DNA of 64,000 nucleotides. Source: Chersky-840 sp963794615 (GTDB taxonomy: Bacteria > Actinomycetota > Acidimicrobiia > Acidimicrobiales > UBA8190). The stretch spans positions 1-64,000 of the forward strand of contig CAWCEP010000008.1 of NCBI GenBank assembly GCA_963794615.1, written 5' to 3'. Positions 8,734 to 17,419 of the stretch are shown here, piece after piece. Every line of letters starts with the position of its first letter. The stretch's first letter is position 1. The notes under the pieces are model-generated. The model did no database searches. It saw only the letters and a list, made by a program, of their open reading frames with translations, and had not been told where the DNA came from. The position numbers and the translations under genes were made by a program.

Positions 8734-9867
8734 TCATCCGGTGGCACACGGGCGGAACCTGGACCTCCTCCTGACTTCCTGTCCGAGGATGTCCTCGACC
8801 CTTCGAGCCATTTGATCCATGCTGAAATTGGCAACGATGTGCTCGGAGCAGGCGACCCCAAGGTCCGGCTCCCGTTGCCGCCACTGGACGACAGAGGCGA
8901 GACGATCAGCCAGACCGTCCGCGTCGCGGCTCTCGAACAGGAACCGTGCAAACGAGCCCGTGAGGATCTCCGGCACGCCCCCCACTCGGGTCGCCACGAC
9001 CGGTCGACCCGACACCATGCCTTCGAGCACGGTTCGACTCAGGCCCTCCGTGACCGACGGCAGCACCACGACGTCGACAGCGTGAAGAACGGTGATGACG
9101 TCGTTGCTCATGGGGAACCAATGGCACCCCGCCGGGGCTCGCTCCTGCAGATCGCGAAGGTATCGCTCGGGATCCGAGGCGAGCACGGGACGACCCTGCA
9201 GCACCAGGCGCCCCTCGTCGACCGACATGCCCACGCGGCGCCAGCCCTCGAGCAGGAGGTCGATCCCCTTGTCGACATCGAGCCGACCGTAATAGAGAGC
9301 GATGAATCCGTCGGCGGGAAGACCAAGCGATTGGCGCGCCGCCGCACGCTCCACCTGGCCACCCACGGGGTAGTCGTCGGGGTTGATCCCCGTGTGGACC
9401 ACCTCGACGCGCGATCCGTCCAGGCCGTCACACACCCAGGAGTCGCGGGTTGCTCCGGATACTGCTATGAATCGATCCGCCCAATGGCCCAGCCGCGGTG
9501 TCGTCCCGTCGTGAAAGGTGTCTCGGAGGTGACATACCACGGGCGCGCCCACCATGAGGCCGGTCAGCCGCGCACATACGACATCGCGAAACCGGTGAAC
9601 GTAGATCACGTCCGGGCGACGTCGAGCGCCCGACCAGATGGCCGGGACGAGTCGGGCAGCATCTCGGACTGACCGTTTGTCCAAGCTCATCCACGAGAGC
9701 GACACCGACTGACAGAATGAGAGGTACTCCGATCGAAGCTCACCGTCGTATTCGTAGAGCAGGTCAAGGGAATGCCCTCGTTCGCTCAACGCCTTGGCGA
9801 TCTGGAGGCCGCTGATCTCGGTGCCGCCCTCCCTTTTCAGGGATTTTGCGTACATGAGGATGTGCAT
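8734..9867 (-). CDS. Glycosyltransferase family 4-type enzyme
   Basis: A 377-residue GT-B-fold glycosyltransferase that would move a sugar from a nucleotide donor to a glycan, lipid or small molecule. The N-terminal acceptor domain starts MHILMYAKSLKREGGTE, and the donor domain contains LYYGRLDVDKGIDLLLEGW and the EX7E motif in PSVTEGLSRTVLEGMVSGRP. It is followed 54 bases upstream in genome coordinates by a PIG-L deacetylase on the same strand. This pairing recalls MshA/MshB-type glycosyltransfer followed by N-deacetylation, although the sequence is not obviously MshA. A role in a surface glycan or thiol-like glycoconjugate is possible. Confidence 0.88.
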   Translation of the reverse strand: MHILMYAKSLKREGGTEISGLQIAKALSERGHSLDLLYEYDGELRSEYLSFCQSVSLSWMSLDKRSVRDAARLVPAIWSGARRRPDVIYVHRFRDVVCARLTGLMVGAPVVCHLRDTFHDGTTPRLGHWADRFIAVSGATRDSWVCDGLDGSRVEVVHTGINPDDYPVGGQVERAAARQSLGLPADGFIALYYGRLDVDKGIDLLLEGWRRVGMSVDEGRLVLQGRPVLASDPERYLRDLQERAPAGCHWFPMSNDVITVLHAVDVVVLPSVTEGLSRTVLEGMVSGRPVVATRVGGVPEILTGSFARFLFESRDADGLADRLASVVQWRQREPDLGVACSEHIVANFSMDQMARRVEDILGQEVRRRSRFRPCATG

Positions 9868-9920
9868 CGATCAGGTCCCGGCTTGAGCCTGGCGATACCC
9901 GAGCCGAACGTCGTTGCCAC

Positions 9921-10763
9921 TCACCCTCGGGACCTTCCCGAGCCCGCACCGTTCCGAATCCGTCTCGCACCCTCTCGGGCGTAGTACTGCATCTTCCTGA
10001 GGAAGACCTCTTTGGCAATGAATGCCCGACGGGACCACGGAAGGTGATCCGCGGAAACGAGGACATGACCGTCGCGGACCAGCTGAAGGAAGCCGCTGGG
10101 ATTGGGGGGTAGATAGTCATCGTGGAAAGTCCAGGCGTCGTGGTGCTGATAGAGCGTTCGGATATCCCGGTAGCGGTCGAGATCTACCACGAACTCGACA
10201 CACGGGACGTCCTCGAGATCGTCGTCGGGGTAGAAGTGCGCCCGCAGCCACACGTCCTGCGAGATCAGATCTCGGCTCGACAATCCGTTCCAGGCCCAAA
10301 CCGAGCACCCGTGGCGCTGCGCCAAAGCAACTACGGCGTGGTTGACCTGGATGTGCTCTTCGTGCCCATACTCTCCCCACGGATTGTGGGTGTAGACGTC
10401 GGTTCGCGGTCCCAGATACGGGTCGATGGCGGCCATGAGAGCCAGGTAATTGGACCGATATCGCTCGGCGCGCTCCGCAGGACAGGAGCGCATGAGGGTT
10501 ACTCCATACTCGACCGGGATTCGATTCAGGAAATCTGACTGGCCGTAGACCTTGGCGTTCTGCAGACCCAGGAACTCGAAGTTGTGAAAGGGATAGCTTC
10601 GCCGAACGGCCTCCCGACCCTCGGTCAGCGCCGGGTTCTCGCTTGCCACGGAAAATGCTGCCACGACTTTGGCCGCCTTCGGCAGGACCGGGCCGAGCCA
10701 CAGCACTTCATCATCGGGATGGGCGACCACCACCAGTACTTCGCGCCCCTGACCAGTCGCCAC
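9921..10763 (-). CDS. PIG-L family zinc-dependent N-deacetylase
   Basis: A 280-residue deacetylase of the LmbE/PIG-L family. The signature AHPDDE is at residues 14-19 and the second zinc-site histidine lies in GEYGHEEHIQVNHAVV. Family members remove acetyl groups from N-acetylglucosamine-containing lipids, mycothiol precursors or antibiotics. The gene precedes the GT4 gene on the same strand by 54 bases, so the two are probably co-transcribed and act on one glycoconjugate. The start GTG/ATG at 10763 gives a protein beginning MATGQGREVLVVVAHPDDE, which places the motif at the usual distance. Confidence 0.88.
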   Translation of the reverse strand: MATGQGREVLVVVAHPDDEVLWLGPVLPKAAKVVAAFSVASENPALTEGREAVRRSYPFHNFEFLGLQNAKVYGQSDFLNRIPVEYGVTLMRSCPAERAERYRSNYLALMAAIDPYLGPRTDVYTHNPWGEYGHEEHIQVNHAVVALAQRHGCSVWAWNGLSSRDLISQDVWLRAHFYPDDDLEDVPCVEFVVDLDRYRDIRTLYQHHDAWTFHDDYLPPNPSGFLQLVRDGHVLVSADHLPWSRRAFIAKEVFLRKMQYYAREGARRIRNGAGSGRSRG

Positions 10764-10871
10764 TGGGCAGACGTTATATCGCTGATCTGACCGCCTCGCC
10801 TCGCAGGCAGCGCTAGGAATTGGACCGAATTCCGACTCCGCGTCGGCCAGGGATGCCCGCCAACCGACGTG

Positions 10872-11087
10872 CTACCGCTTGGCGGGAAGCGCGCACACAT
10901 GCGAGGCGCCGAGCTCCACCCACCTCGCGAGTTGACGTGCAGTCCTCACGTGCTCGGGAGCGACCCGTAACCATCCCCGCATCGGACGACCGCGCATCAA
11001 GGCGACCTGCGCATCCGTGGTGGCAAGGAGCAATTCTGGTTGATCCGGGTCCAACCGGACCAACACTCCGCCCTGACCGGATGCGGC
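10872..11087 (-). pseudogene. TfoX/Sxy N-terminal-type protein, 5'-truncated remnant
   Basis: About 71 residues of a TfoX-like protein: ASGQGGVLVRLDPDQPELLL, then MRGRPMRGWLRVAPEHV and LARWVELGASHVCALPAKR. Complete relatives carry a further 45-50 residues (helix plus FGGLAFLLGG region), which are missing here. The coding frame begins directly after the stop codon of the YciI-like gene, with no ribosome site. The join looks like a deletion that removed the 5' end of the gene. The shorter frame starting at 11066 has only a GTG inside the conserved strand and is not a credible start. Confidence 0.65.
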
Positions 11088-11444
11088 TCACCCACCGGCG
11101 ATCTCTCGAACCTCGACGGTGACCGTCCAGTGTTCGTCGTGGATGGCGAGGAACCGCTTGGTCCATTCCAGGGCTTCGGCCTTGTCCTTGGCCTGGAGAA
11201 TGGCGTAGCCCCCGACCACTTCCTTGCTCTCGGTGAAGGGTCCGTCGGTATAGCTGAACTTGCCCCCTGACCAGGTGATCCGGGTGCCTTCGGACGTGGG
11301 GGTGAGCCCCGCCGTGTCCACCATGACGCCGGCCTTGGTGATCTCTTCGAACAGCACCCCCATGCGCTCGGCGAACTCGGGGCTGGGCCCCCCGGGGGGC
11401 GCATTTTGCTCGTCGATTCGGATCATGTTCAGGTAGCGCGGCAT
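11088..11444 (-). CDS. YciI-like / DGPF-domain protein
   Basis: A 118-residue ferredoxin-like-fold protein with the family hallmark SYTDGPFTESKEVVGGYAIL. The start ATG at 11444 (MPRYLNMIRIDEQNAPPGG) follows GAGGAG. In many actinobacteria these DGPF proteins sit beside ECF sigma factors or other YciI proteins and are thought to be dimeric stress- or metabolite-related proteins; the reaction is unknown. Here the downstream partner is the TfoX remnant. The length and the KDKAEALEWTKRFLAIH helix are normal for the family. Confidence 0.9.
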   Translation of the reverse strand: MPRYLNMIRIDEQNAPPGGPSPEFAERMGVLFEEITKAGVMVDTAGLTPTSEGTRITWSGGKFSYTDGPFTESKEVVGGYAILQAKDKAEALEWTKRFLAIHDEHWTVTVEVREIAGG

Positions 11445-11648
11445 GGCGACTCCTCGGTGTACGGGGGCTGGGCTCTCCCAGCCTTTCACCCTGGCGTCGA
11501 ACGGGACGAGGTCGGATCGACAAGATGTCGGGAAATCTTCCCGGAAGATCCTGCCGAGGACGACGGCGGCGAGGCGCCTGGTGGCGATATCCACGAGCTA
11601 CGCGGCCGACGGCCTGCCGTGTTCTCGGGCCCTACCCCGGCTGCTTGA

Positions 11649-12782
11649 ATGGGCACGGTTTCGGCGACCGACGGCGAGACCTGGACTTCTCTCGGAGAGG
11701 AAGGGGGCATCGACATCCGACGATTTCTCGCGGGCAACTCCACCGGTCAGAGGCACGGCCCCGCTCAGGAAGCCGATCGGGCCCTCGTCCAAGAGCTCAT
11801 CTGCAGTCCTCTCAGCCACGGCGACACGCTCGACCCTTTCGCCGCTCGCGAAGACAAGGAGTACATCTTCGCTCCGGATCGGGGTGCGGCTCTCGCCTAC
11901 AAGTCCCTCTTCGGCGTCGCACTCGGCTCGGGCGATCCGATCGGAGCGAGAGAAGAGTTCTTCGACTGCATCGTGCGCTTTGCGGGCCATTGTGATGAAC
12001 AGGGTCTGCGCCCGACCGTCATGCTCGCACGCGAGGACCGGTTATGCCTCTATGAGCAGCTCGGGTTCAACATTCTGTACCTGGGCGACGAAGCCGTGCT
12101 CGATGTGGCCAGCTTCACGCTGGACAACCCTCAGATGCGAAATGTTCGCCAGGCCGTCAAGCGCTCTGTGAACTTCGGCGTGACGACCGAGATCGTGAAA
12201 GAAGCGGATCTTGGCCAGTCTGAGCTCACCGATTTGCGTGACATCACCGTCCGTGCTCGAAGGGGGAAGCGCGAAGAGGGCTTCTCGGCCGCGTTCGAGG
12301 AGCCATTCACCCTGCCCCGTCCAACGTGCGTGGTGGTGCTGAGTCGGGACCACCGCGGCGAGCTCATCGGGTACCAACGGTACGCCCCGTGCAACGGTGA
12401 CACGAAGCTCTCGGTCGATGCCATGCGTCGGATCCCCACTGCTCCCAACGGCGTGAACGAACGGATGATTTTCGACACGCTCCAGTGGGCGAAAGGGAAC
12501 GGGATCAAGGAGCTCTCGCTCAACTTCGTCGCGTTTCGGCGGTTGCTGCAGCACCTCGATGTGGCTACCGGTCACGGGCCCGTGGCTCGCGCCTTGCGGC
12601 TCGTCAACCCCGCCGGCGCGCCGAACCTCTACGCCTTCACCAACAAGTTCCGACCGCGCTGGATCCCACGCCACCTCGCCTACCGCTCCCTCGCCGACAT
12701 TCCGAGGTTCGCCATCGCCACCTTGAGTGCAGAGGGGCGTCTCCCTCCATGGATCACACGCCTCGGCACATACGACCGGTAG
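11649..12782 (+). CDS. Stand-alone phosphatidylglycerol lysyltransferase C-terminal-type (DUF2156) protein
   Basis: A 377-residue soluble protein matching the catalytic C-terminal part of MprF/LysX-type enzymes, which use aminoacyl-tRNA to add lysine or alanine to phosphatidylglycerol. It contains two GNAT-like halves; diagnostic parts are YEQLGFNILYLGDEAVLD, RQAVKRSVNFGV, LIGYQRYAPC and PNGVNERMIFDTLQWAKGNG followed by KELSLNFVAFR. No transmembrane flippase domain is encoded next to it, so it is the domain alone. Whether it modifies lipid, peptide or another acceptor cannot be told. It has the ATG at 11649 and no evident operon partner. Confidence 0.8.
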   Translation: MGTVSATDGETWTSLGEEGGIDIRRFLAGNSTGQRHGPAQEADRALVQELICSPLSHGDTLDPFAAREDKEYIFAPDRGAALAYKSLFGVALGSGDPIGAREEFFDCIVRFAGHCDEQGLRPTVMLAREDRLCLYEQLGFNILYLGDEAVLDVASFTLDNPQMRNVRQAVKRSVNFGVTTEIVKEADLGQSELTDLRDITVRARRGKREEGFSAAFEEPFTLPRPTCVVVLSRDHRGELIGYQRYAPCNGDTKLSVDAMRRIPTAPNGVNERMIFDTLQWAKGNGIKELSLNFVAFRRLLQHLDVATGHGPVARALRLVNPAGAPNLYAFTNKFRPRWIPRHLAYRSLADIPRFAIATLSAEGRLPPWITRLGTYDR

Positions 12783-12860
12783 GCCGCGAAGGGCCCATCT
12801 TCGTGGTTTGCGTTCCCGAGATCTGCCCTACCATGCATCGACTCCGACACGAGGAACACC

Positions 12861-13689
12861 ATGCAAGTGATCGTTCTCGGCAGTGGCAGCCCGCTCCCCG
12901 ATCCGGCTCGTGCCGGTCCGTCGACACTGGTGCGTACGGCCGCCGGAGACCTGCTCTTCGATTGCGGGCGCGGCGTGTTGATGCGGGCCGCCGCGGTCGG
13001 GTCCGGTGCCGCCGCGTTCCGAGCGTTGTTCTTGACCCACCTCCATAGTGACCACATCACCGACCTGAGCGACATCGTCACGACGCGTTGGGTCATGTCG
13101 TTGGTTCCCAACCCGTTGCCCGTCTTCGGTCCGGTGGGCACCGCTGCGCTGGTGCAGGCAACAGAGACGATGCTGGAGCCCGATATCGGGTACCGCCTCG
13201 CCCATCATCACGATCTGACCTGGCGTCCCGAGCGCGACGGTGGCCGAGGTGACTCGCGGTGCCGTCTTCGAAGAAGGGGCGGTGCGGGTTACGGCCGCCC
13301 TCACGGATCACGCTCCTGTGCGTCCTACGGTCGGCTTCCGCATCGATGAGGGAGATCGCTCGGTGGTGATCGCCGGCGACACGGTGCCGTGTGCGGGGCT
13401 CGACGCACTGTGTGTTGGTGCCGACATGTTGGTGCACACCGTCGTGCGGCGCGACCTCATCGAGCAGATCGGCCTGCCCCGTCTGAGCGACGTGCTCGAT
13501 TACCACTCCTCGGTACCCGACGCGGCGGAGACCGCGGCTCGCAACGGCGTCCGGACGCTCGTCCTGACCCATCTCGTTCCCGCCCCCGGGCCGGGCACCG
13601 AGCCGGAGTGGCTCGGGCAGGCTTCTGCTCACTTCGGCGGCACGGTCGTGGTGGCCTCCGACCTGCTCGCCCTCGACCTGCCCGGCTGA
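12861..13689 (+). CDS. MBL-fold metallohydrolase (RNase Z / AtsA-like), frameshifted
   Basis: A metallo-beta-lactamase-fold enzyme with the start MQVIVLGSGSPLPDP after GAGGAACACC and the metal motif LTHLHSDHITDL. The second half reads VRVTAALTDHAPVRPTVGFR, VVIAGDTVPC and TLVLTHLVPAPGPG, supplying the later histidine and aspartate ligands. The two halves are in different frames, with a one-base change near 13230 (joined as DLTW-PSATVAEVTRG). The whole would be about 276 residues, the usual length for ribonuclease-Z-like hydrolases in actinobacteria often labelled arylsulfatase or cyclic-nucleotide phosphodiesterase. The exact substrate is unclear. Confidence 0.8.
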
Positions 13690-13734
13690 TCAGGCCGGGG
13701 CAGGCCGGATCTCGGCCCCGCTTCACGAGTCTTC

Positions 13735-14307
13735 TCAGTTGTCGGCGAGGGCGACCCGAGCCAGAGCCTCCACCGGAGCCAGGGCACCGGGTGCTTGGGC
13801 GGCCACCACGGTGCGACTTGCATTCGAGTAAGCGTTCACGATGGAACGACCCGCCGTGGTCGAGCCGAAGGCCCCGTCGCCGACGCCGGAGATCGGGGGC
13901 ATGGCTGGTGCCCCCGGGGCGTTCTTGACCTGTCCGGCGAAGACCGACGCCGCTTGGTGCGCAAAGATCGCCACCGCGGCGGCACCGGCGCCGCCGGTGT
14001 ACTCGCACACGATCCCCCCACCCGCGGTCGACGTCGACTTCGGACCGCTGTCCGTGACGCCGAGCGCGGCGTCGGCTTGCGCCATCGTGGGGCAGGTGGG
14101 GGGGCCGGACGCCAGCGCCGCCGTGGTAGCCGGGCTCGATGGTGCCGTCGTGGCCGGGCTCGACGGCGACGTCGTGGTCACCCCCGGGGCCGTCGTGGGC
14201 GATGAGGTCGCGCTGGCGCCCTTGGCGGAACCACAAGCGGCCAGAACCACACCGACGATCAGGACACTCGCCACCAAGGAGGCTCGATTGTTCACACCGA
14301 CGAGCAT
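13735..14307 (-). CDS. Secreted lipoprotein with Pro/Thr-rich linker
   Basis: A 190-residue lipoprotein. The signal sequence NNRASLVASVLIVGVVLAAC ends in a lipobox (LAAC), so the protein should be anchored outside the membrane by an acylated cysteine. A low-complexity linker with a duplicated unit (PSSPATTAPSSPATTA) precedes a small domain starting PPTCPTMAQADAALGVT and containing CEYTGGAGAAAVAIF, VFAGQVKNAPGAP and GVGDGAFGST. This pattern resembles DUF3558-like actinobacterial lipoproteins of unknown function. The start is either ATG 14307 or GTG 14295. It is convergent with the MBL gene. Confidence 0.7.
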   Translation of the reverse strand: MLVGVNNRASLVASVLIVGVVLAACGSAKGASATSSPTTAPGVTTTSPSSPATTAPSSPATTAALASGPPTCPTMAQADAALGVTDSGPKSTSTAGGGIVCEYTGGAGAAAVAIFAHQAASVFAGQVKNAPGAPAMPPISGVGDGAFGSTTAGRSIVNAYSNASRTVVAAQAPGALAPVEALARVALADN

Positions 14308-14450
14308 ACGTCCGAGTCCACCGCCGGGACCGGGTCGACCGCACCGGACGCGGCTCGGCTCCGGACCGGTGAGGCGCCCCGCCAGGCCCGTCCTTGGTGT
14401 CTTGCACCCCACGTGCCTGGTCCGTCGGGCCCCGGCTACCCTCGCCCGGT

Positions 14451-14957
14451 ATGACTCTCGATCCCCGACCCCATCCGCGCCAGGAGATCCAGGCGGTCGT
14501 GGACCGCTATCACGAGCTCCGGCGCCGTATCGACGAGGGTCTCGAGCCCCATGGATTCGGCGCACTGGCGGACTTCTATACCGACGATGCGGTCTACGTG
14601 GATGCCGCCTGGGGACGCATCGAGGGCAAGGAGGCCATCGCCGTCTGGCTGGAGCGCTCCATGGTCGGCCTGGGCAATTGGAAGTTCCCGATTGAGTTCA
14701 CGGCCATCGAGGGAGATGACGTGATCGTGAAGTGGACCCAGATCATTCCCGGCACTCGCGCCGACGGCACCCCCTTCACCCAGTCCGCTTACTCGCGGTT
14801 GCGCTATGCAGGCGACGGAAAGTTTTGTTACGAGGAGGACACCTACAACATGGTCCACGTGTTGGAGGACCTGGAGGCGAGCGGCTGGGCTCCCACCGAG
14901 CCGATGAACGTCCCCCCGCAGCATCCCGATCGCAATTGGGCGTTGCCCCAACGATGA
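14451..14957 (+). CDS. SnoaL-like / NTF2-fold protein
   Basis: A 168-residue cone-shaped NTF2-like protein with ADFYTDDAVYVDAAWGRIEG as the typical pocket-forming helix-strand, then AVWLERSMVGLGNWKFPIE and DDVIVKWTQIIPGTRADG. Family members include polyketide cyclases, steroid isomerases and many small oxidoreductase partners. Conserved aspartates in the FYTDDAVYVD segment are the usual catalytic acid candidates. The gene lies alone between a lipoprotein and the kelch protein; the SDR/reductase pair 2.5 kb downstream could share a catabolic pathway with it, but that is speculation. The start ATG at 14451 fits the homologous region. Confidence 0.82.
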   Translation: MTLDPRPHPRQEIQAVVDRYHELRRRIDEGLEPHGFGALADFYTDDAVYVDAAWGRIEGKEAIAVWLERSMVGLGNWKFPIEFTAIEGDDVIVKWTQIIPGTRADGTPFTQSAYSRLRYAGDGKFCYEEDTYNMVHVLEDLEASGWAPTEPMNVPPQHPDRNWALPQR

Positions 14958-15108
14958 TCAGCTGGTCCCGGCAGCGAGAGACTTCTCTTGGCGTCGGGGT
15001 TCCGCTACGTTCCGGTCGATGCCGTCGAAGCGAGGACCGGATCGTGACCACGGAGCGAGGGTCCCGGCCCACCAACTAGCAAGGTCTCGAACGAGAACGT
15101 CCCCACGG

Positions 15109-17319
15109 GTGAAGCGCACGCGTGTCGTCGTCGGAATTCTCGTGGTTGCGACCGTTGGCGTCGTCTTGGGGTTCGATCTGGCCGCACCGCCGCCCACGCA
15201 CCACCGTTCGGCCGCTGTACGTGTCCACCGGCCAACACGACATCTCGAGCAATCGGTCATCCCCGCCACCGAGTCCGGGCTCCTCCCGTGGCATCTGGCG
15301 GCACCCATCAGCCGCTCCGTGGTGCTTCCTGGGAACGGCAATCAGTTGGTCCTGCTCGGTGGTTTGACGACGGGGAACACGTCGTCGAGCGGGGTCTACA
15401 CGCTCGACACCTCTGATGGGAACCTCGCCCACGTGGGGGATCTGACCGGTCCGCTCCACGACGCGGCCGCTGCCGTCGTCGGCTCGCAGGACGTGGTCTT
15501 CGGCGGTGGAGCGACGGCCACGGTGGCGACGGTGCAGGCGTTCCCGGCTCCAGGAGCCACCGGGAATCTCAGTGGTCCGGGACCGACGGCCGCCGTCGTG
15601 GGGTCGCTCCCTTCACCCCGGTCCGATGCCGCCGAGGTCACCATCGGTACAACCAGCTACGTGGTGGGCGGATACGACGGGGTCAACGCCGATACGGCGG
15701 TGCTCGCAACCACCGACGGACACACGTTCCGCTCGGTAGCGTCGCTCCCGATACCGGTTCGCTATCCAGCCGTCTCCTCGCTGGGCGGGAAGATCTACGT
15801 TTTCGGTGGCCAGGCGATCACGGGCACCGACGCCGGGAACCCAGTCGACACCGTCCAGGTCATCGATCCGGGCCACCACACCGCCACCATCGATGGCCAC
15901 CTCCCGGAACCGTTGAGCGGGGCCGTGGCGGTCACCCTCGATGGCCACCTCTACGTCGTAGGGGGCGAGAGCACGGTGCCACAACCCTCGACCACCGGCA
16001 TCGGCTCGACCCAGCTCGGTCCCTCCTCGACGTCGAACCCCGGTGCCGGCAAGAGCGGCGCCATCACCGATGGATACGTGTCGGGTCGACAACGGCCGCC
16101 GACCGCGTCGCTCCTCACTGATGCGACGTCCCGGCCGGCGCCGGGAGCCGGTGCCACAGCCAACCTCTCCCTCGCGACGTCAAGCGCGGTGTCCTCGATC
16201 TGGGCCTTCGATCCAGCCTCGACCCAGCTTGCGCTGGCCGGACATCTCCAAGTGCCTGTTTCCCATGCGGGTGTTGGGGTCATCGGCTCGACGGCATGGC
16301 TCATCGGCGGAGAGTCCGGCGGCACCCCGGTCACCGCCGTGCAGATGCTGACACCCAAGATGGCCTTCGGTACGGCGGGGGCACCCGGAGCAGGATCCCC
16401 CTATTTCGGAGCCAAATTGTTGATCGCCGACCGGGGCAACAACCGGCTCCTGGTTCTCGACCCGTCGATGCACGTCCTTTGGACCTACCCCTCGTCTTCG
16501 TCTCCATCCAATGCGTCCAGCTTCTACTTTCCCGACGACGCATTCTTCATCGACAAAGGCGCAGCGATCATCTCCAATCAAGAGCAGAACGACACGATCG
16601 TGGAGATCGGCTATCCGTCGGGAAAGATCCTCTGGTCCTATGGACACGCGAAACAGCCCGGAACCGCAGCCGGATACCTGCACGAGCCCGACGATGCTTA
16701 CCTGCTCAAAGACGGTCAGGTCACGGTGGCCGACGCTGACAACTGCCGGGTCCTCGTCCTCAACACGGGCGGCAGCGTCGCCGATCAGATCGGCAGGAAT
16801 GGTGTGTGCGTGCACAATCCTCCGACGTCGATGGGCAGCCCCAATGGTGACACCCCGTTGGCCGACGGCAACCTCTTGGTATCGGAGATCAACGGATCAT
16901 GGGTGACCGAATTCACACCGCACGGCGGTGTGGTGTGGTCGGTGCACCTCCCCATCGCCTATCCGTCCGATCCGCAGCAGGTGGGGCCGGATCTCTACCT
17001 TCTCGCCGACTACTCGACCCCCGGACAGGTCCTCGAGTTCAACCGAAGTGGGACCATCCTCTATCGGTACGACGTAGCCAGCGGACCGGGCATGCTCGAT
17101 CATCCGTCACTGGCCGAGCTGTTGCCCAGCGGCGCCATCATGGCCAACGACGACTACCGGAATCGCATGGTGGCCTTCGACCCCGGTACCGGGGCGCTCG
17201 TGTGGCAATACGGCATCAACGACCAGGCCGGAACCTCGCCAGGCATGTTGAACACGCCCGACGGATTCGACGTGCTGCTTCCCGATGGCTCCACGCCCAC
17301 CCATCCGGCCACCGGCTGA
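15109..17319 (+). CDS. Exported two-propeller protein (kelch repeats plus NHL/PQQ-like repeats)
   Basis: A large secreted or anchored protein. GTG 15109 places the signal/anchor helix (TRVVVGILVVATVGVVLGF) at the N-terminus; an ATG at 15019 would add 30 residues. Residues about 65-410 form kelch-type repeats, seen as paired glycines in LVLLGGLTTGNTSS, DVVFGGGATATVA, SYVVGGYDGVNADTA, IYVFGGQAITGTD, LYVVGGESTVP and AWLIGGESGG. After a short linker a second set of repeats (about 440-730) has LLIADRGNNRLLVLDPSMHV, EPDDAYLLKDGQVTVADADN, LYLLADYSTPGQVLEFNRSG and NDDYRNRMVAFDPGTGALVW, typical of NHL or PQQ-like propellers. The function is probably ligand or carbohydrate binding; no catalytic motif is evident. 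Confidence 0.75.
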   Translation: MKRTRVVVGILVVATVGVVLGFDLAAPPPTHHRSAAVRVHRPTRHLEQSVIPATESGLLPWHLAAPISRSVVLPGNGNQLVLLGGLTTGNTSSSGVYTLDTSDGNLAHVGDLTGPLHDAAAAVVGSQDVVFGGGATATVATVQAFPAPGATGNLSGPGPTAAVVGSLPSPRSDAAEVTIGTTSYVVGGYDGVNADTAVLATTDGHTFRSVASLPIPVRYPAVSSLGGKIYVFGGQAITGTDAGNPVDTVQVIDPGHHTATIDGHLPEPLSGAVAVTLDGHLYVVGGESTVPQPSTTGIGSTQLGPSSTSNPGAGKSGAITDGYVSGRQRPPTASLLTDATSRPAPGAGATANLSLATSSAVSSIWAFDPASTQLALAGHLQVPVSHAGVGVIGSTAWLIGGESGGTPVTAVQMLTPKMAFGTAGAPGAGSPYFGAKLLIADRGNNRLLVLDPSMHVLWTYPSSSSPSNASSFYFPDDAFFIDKGAAIISNQEQNDTIVEIGYPSGKILWSYGHAKQPGTAAGYLHEPDDAYLLKDGQVTVADADNCRVLVLNTGGSVADQIGRNGVCVHNPPTSMGSPNGDTPLADGNLLVSEINGSWVTEFTPHGGVVWSVHLPIAYPSDPQQVGPDLYLLADYSTPGQVLEFNRSGTILYRYDVASGPGMLDHPSLAELLPSGAIMANDDYRNRMVAFDPGTGALVWQYGINDQAGTSPGMLNTPDGFDVLLPDGSTPTHPATG

Positions 17320-17419
17320 CCTCCCACGCCTCTGATGACCGATCCTTCCCCTGCGCCACCCTGGCCCCGGGCTCGATCGAAGATGCACACCCACCCTTTG
17401 AAGCGATAGAAGAAGGGGC

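Noticed and set aside
13696..13720. 6-bp CGGGGC/GCCCCG stem between MBL and lipoprotein genes
   Set aside because: Expected by chance in such GC-rich sequence.
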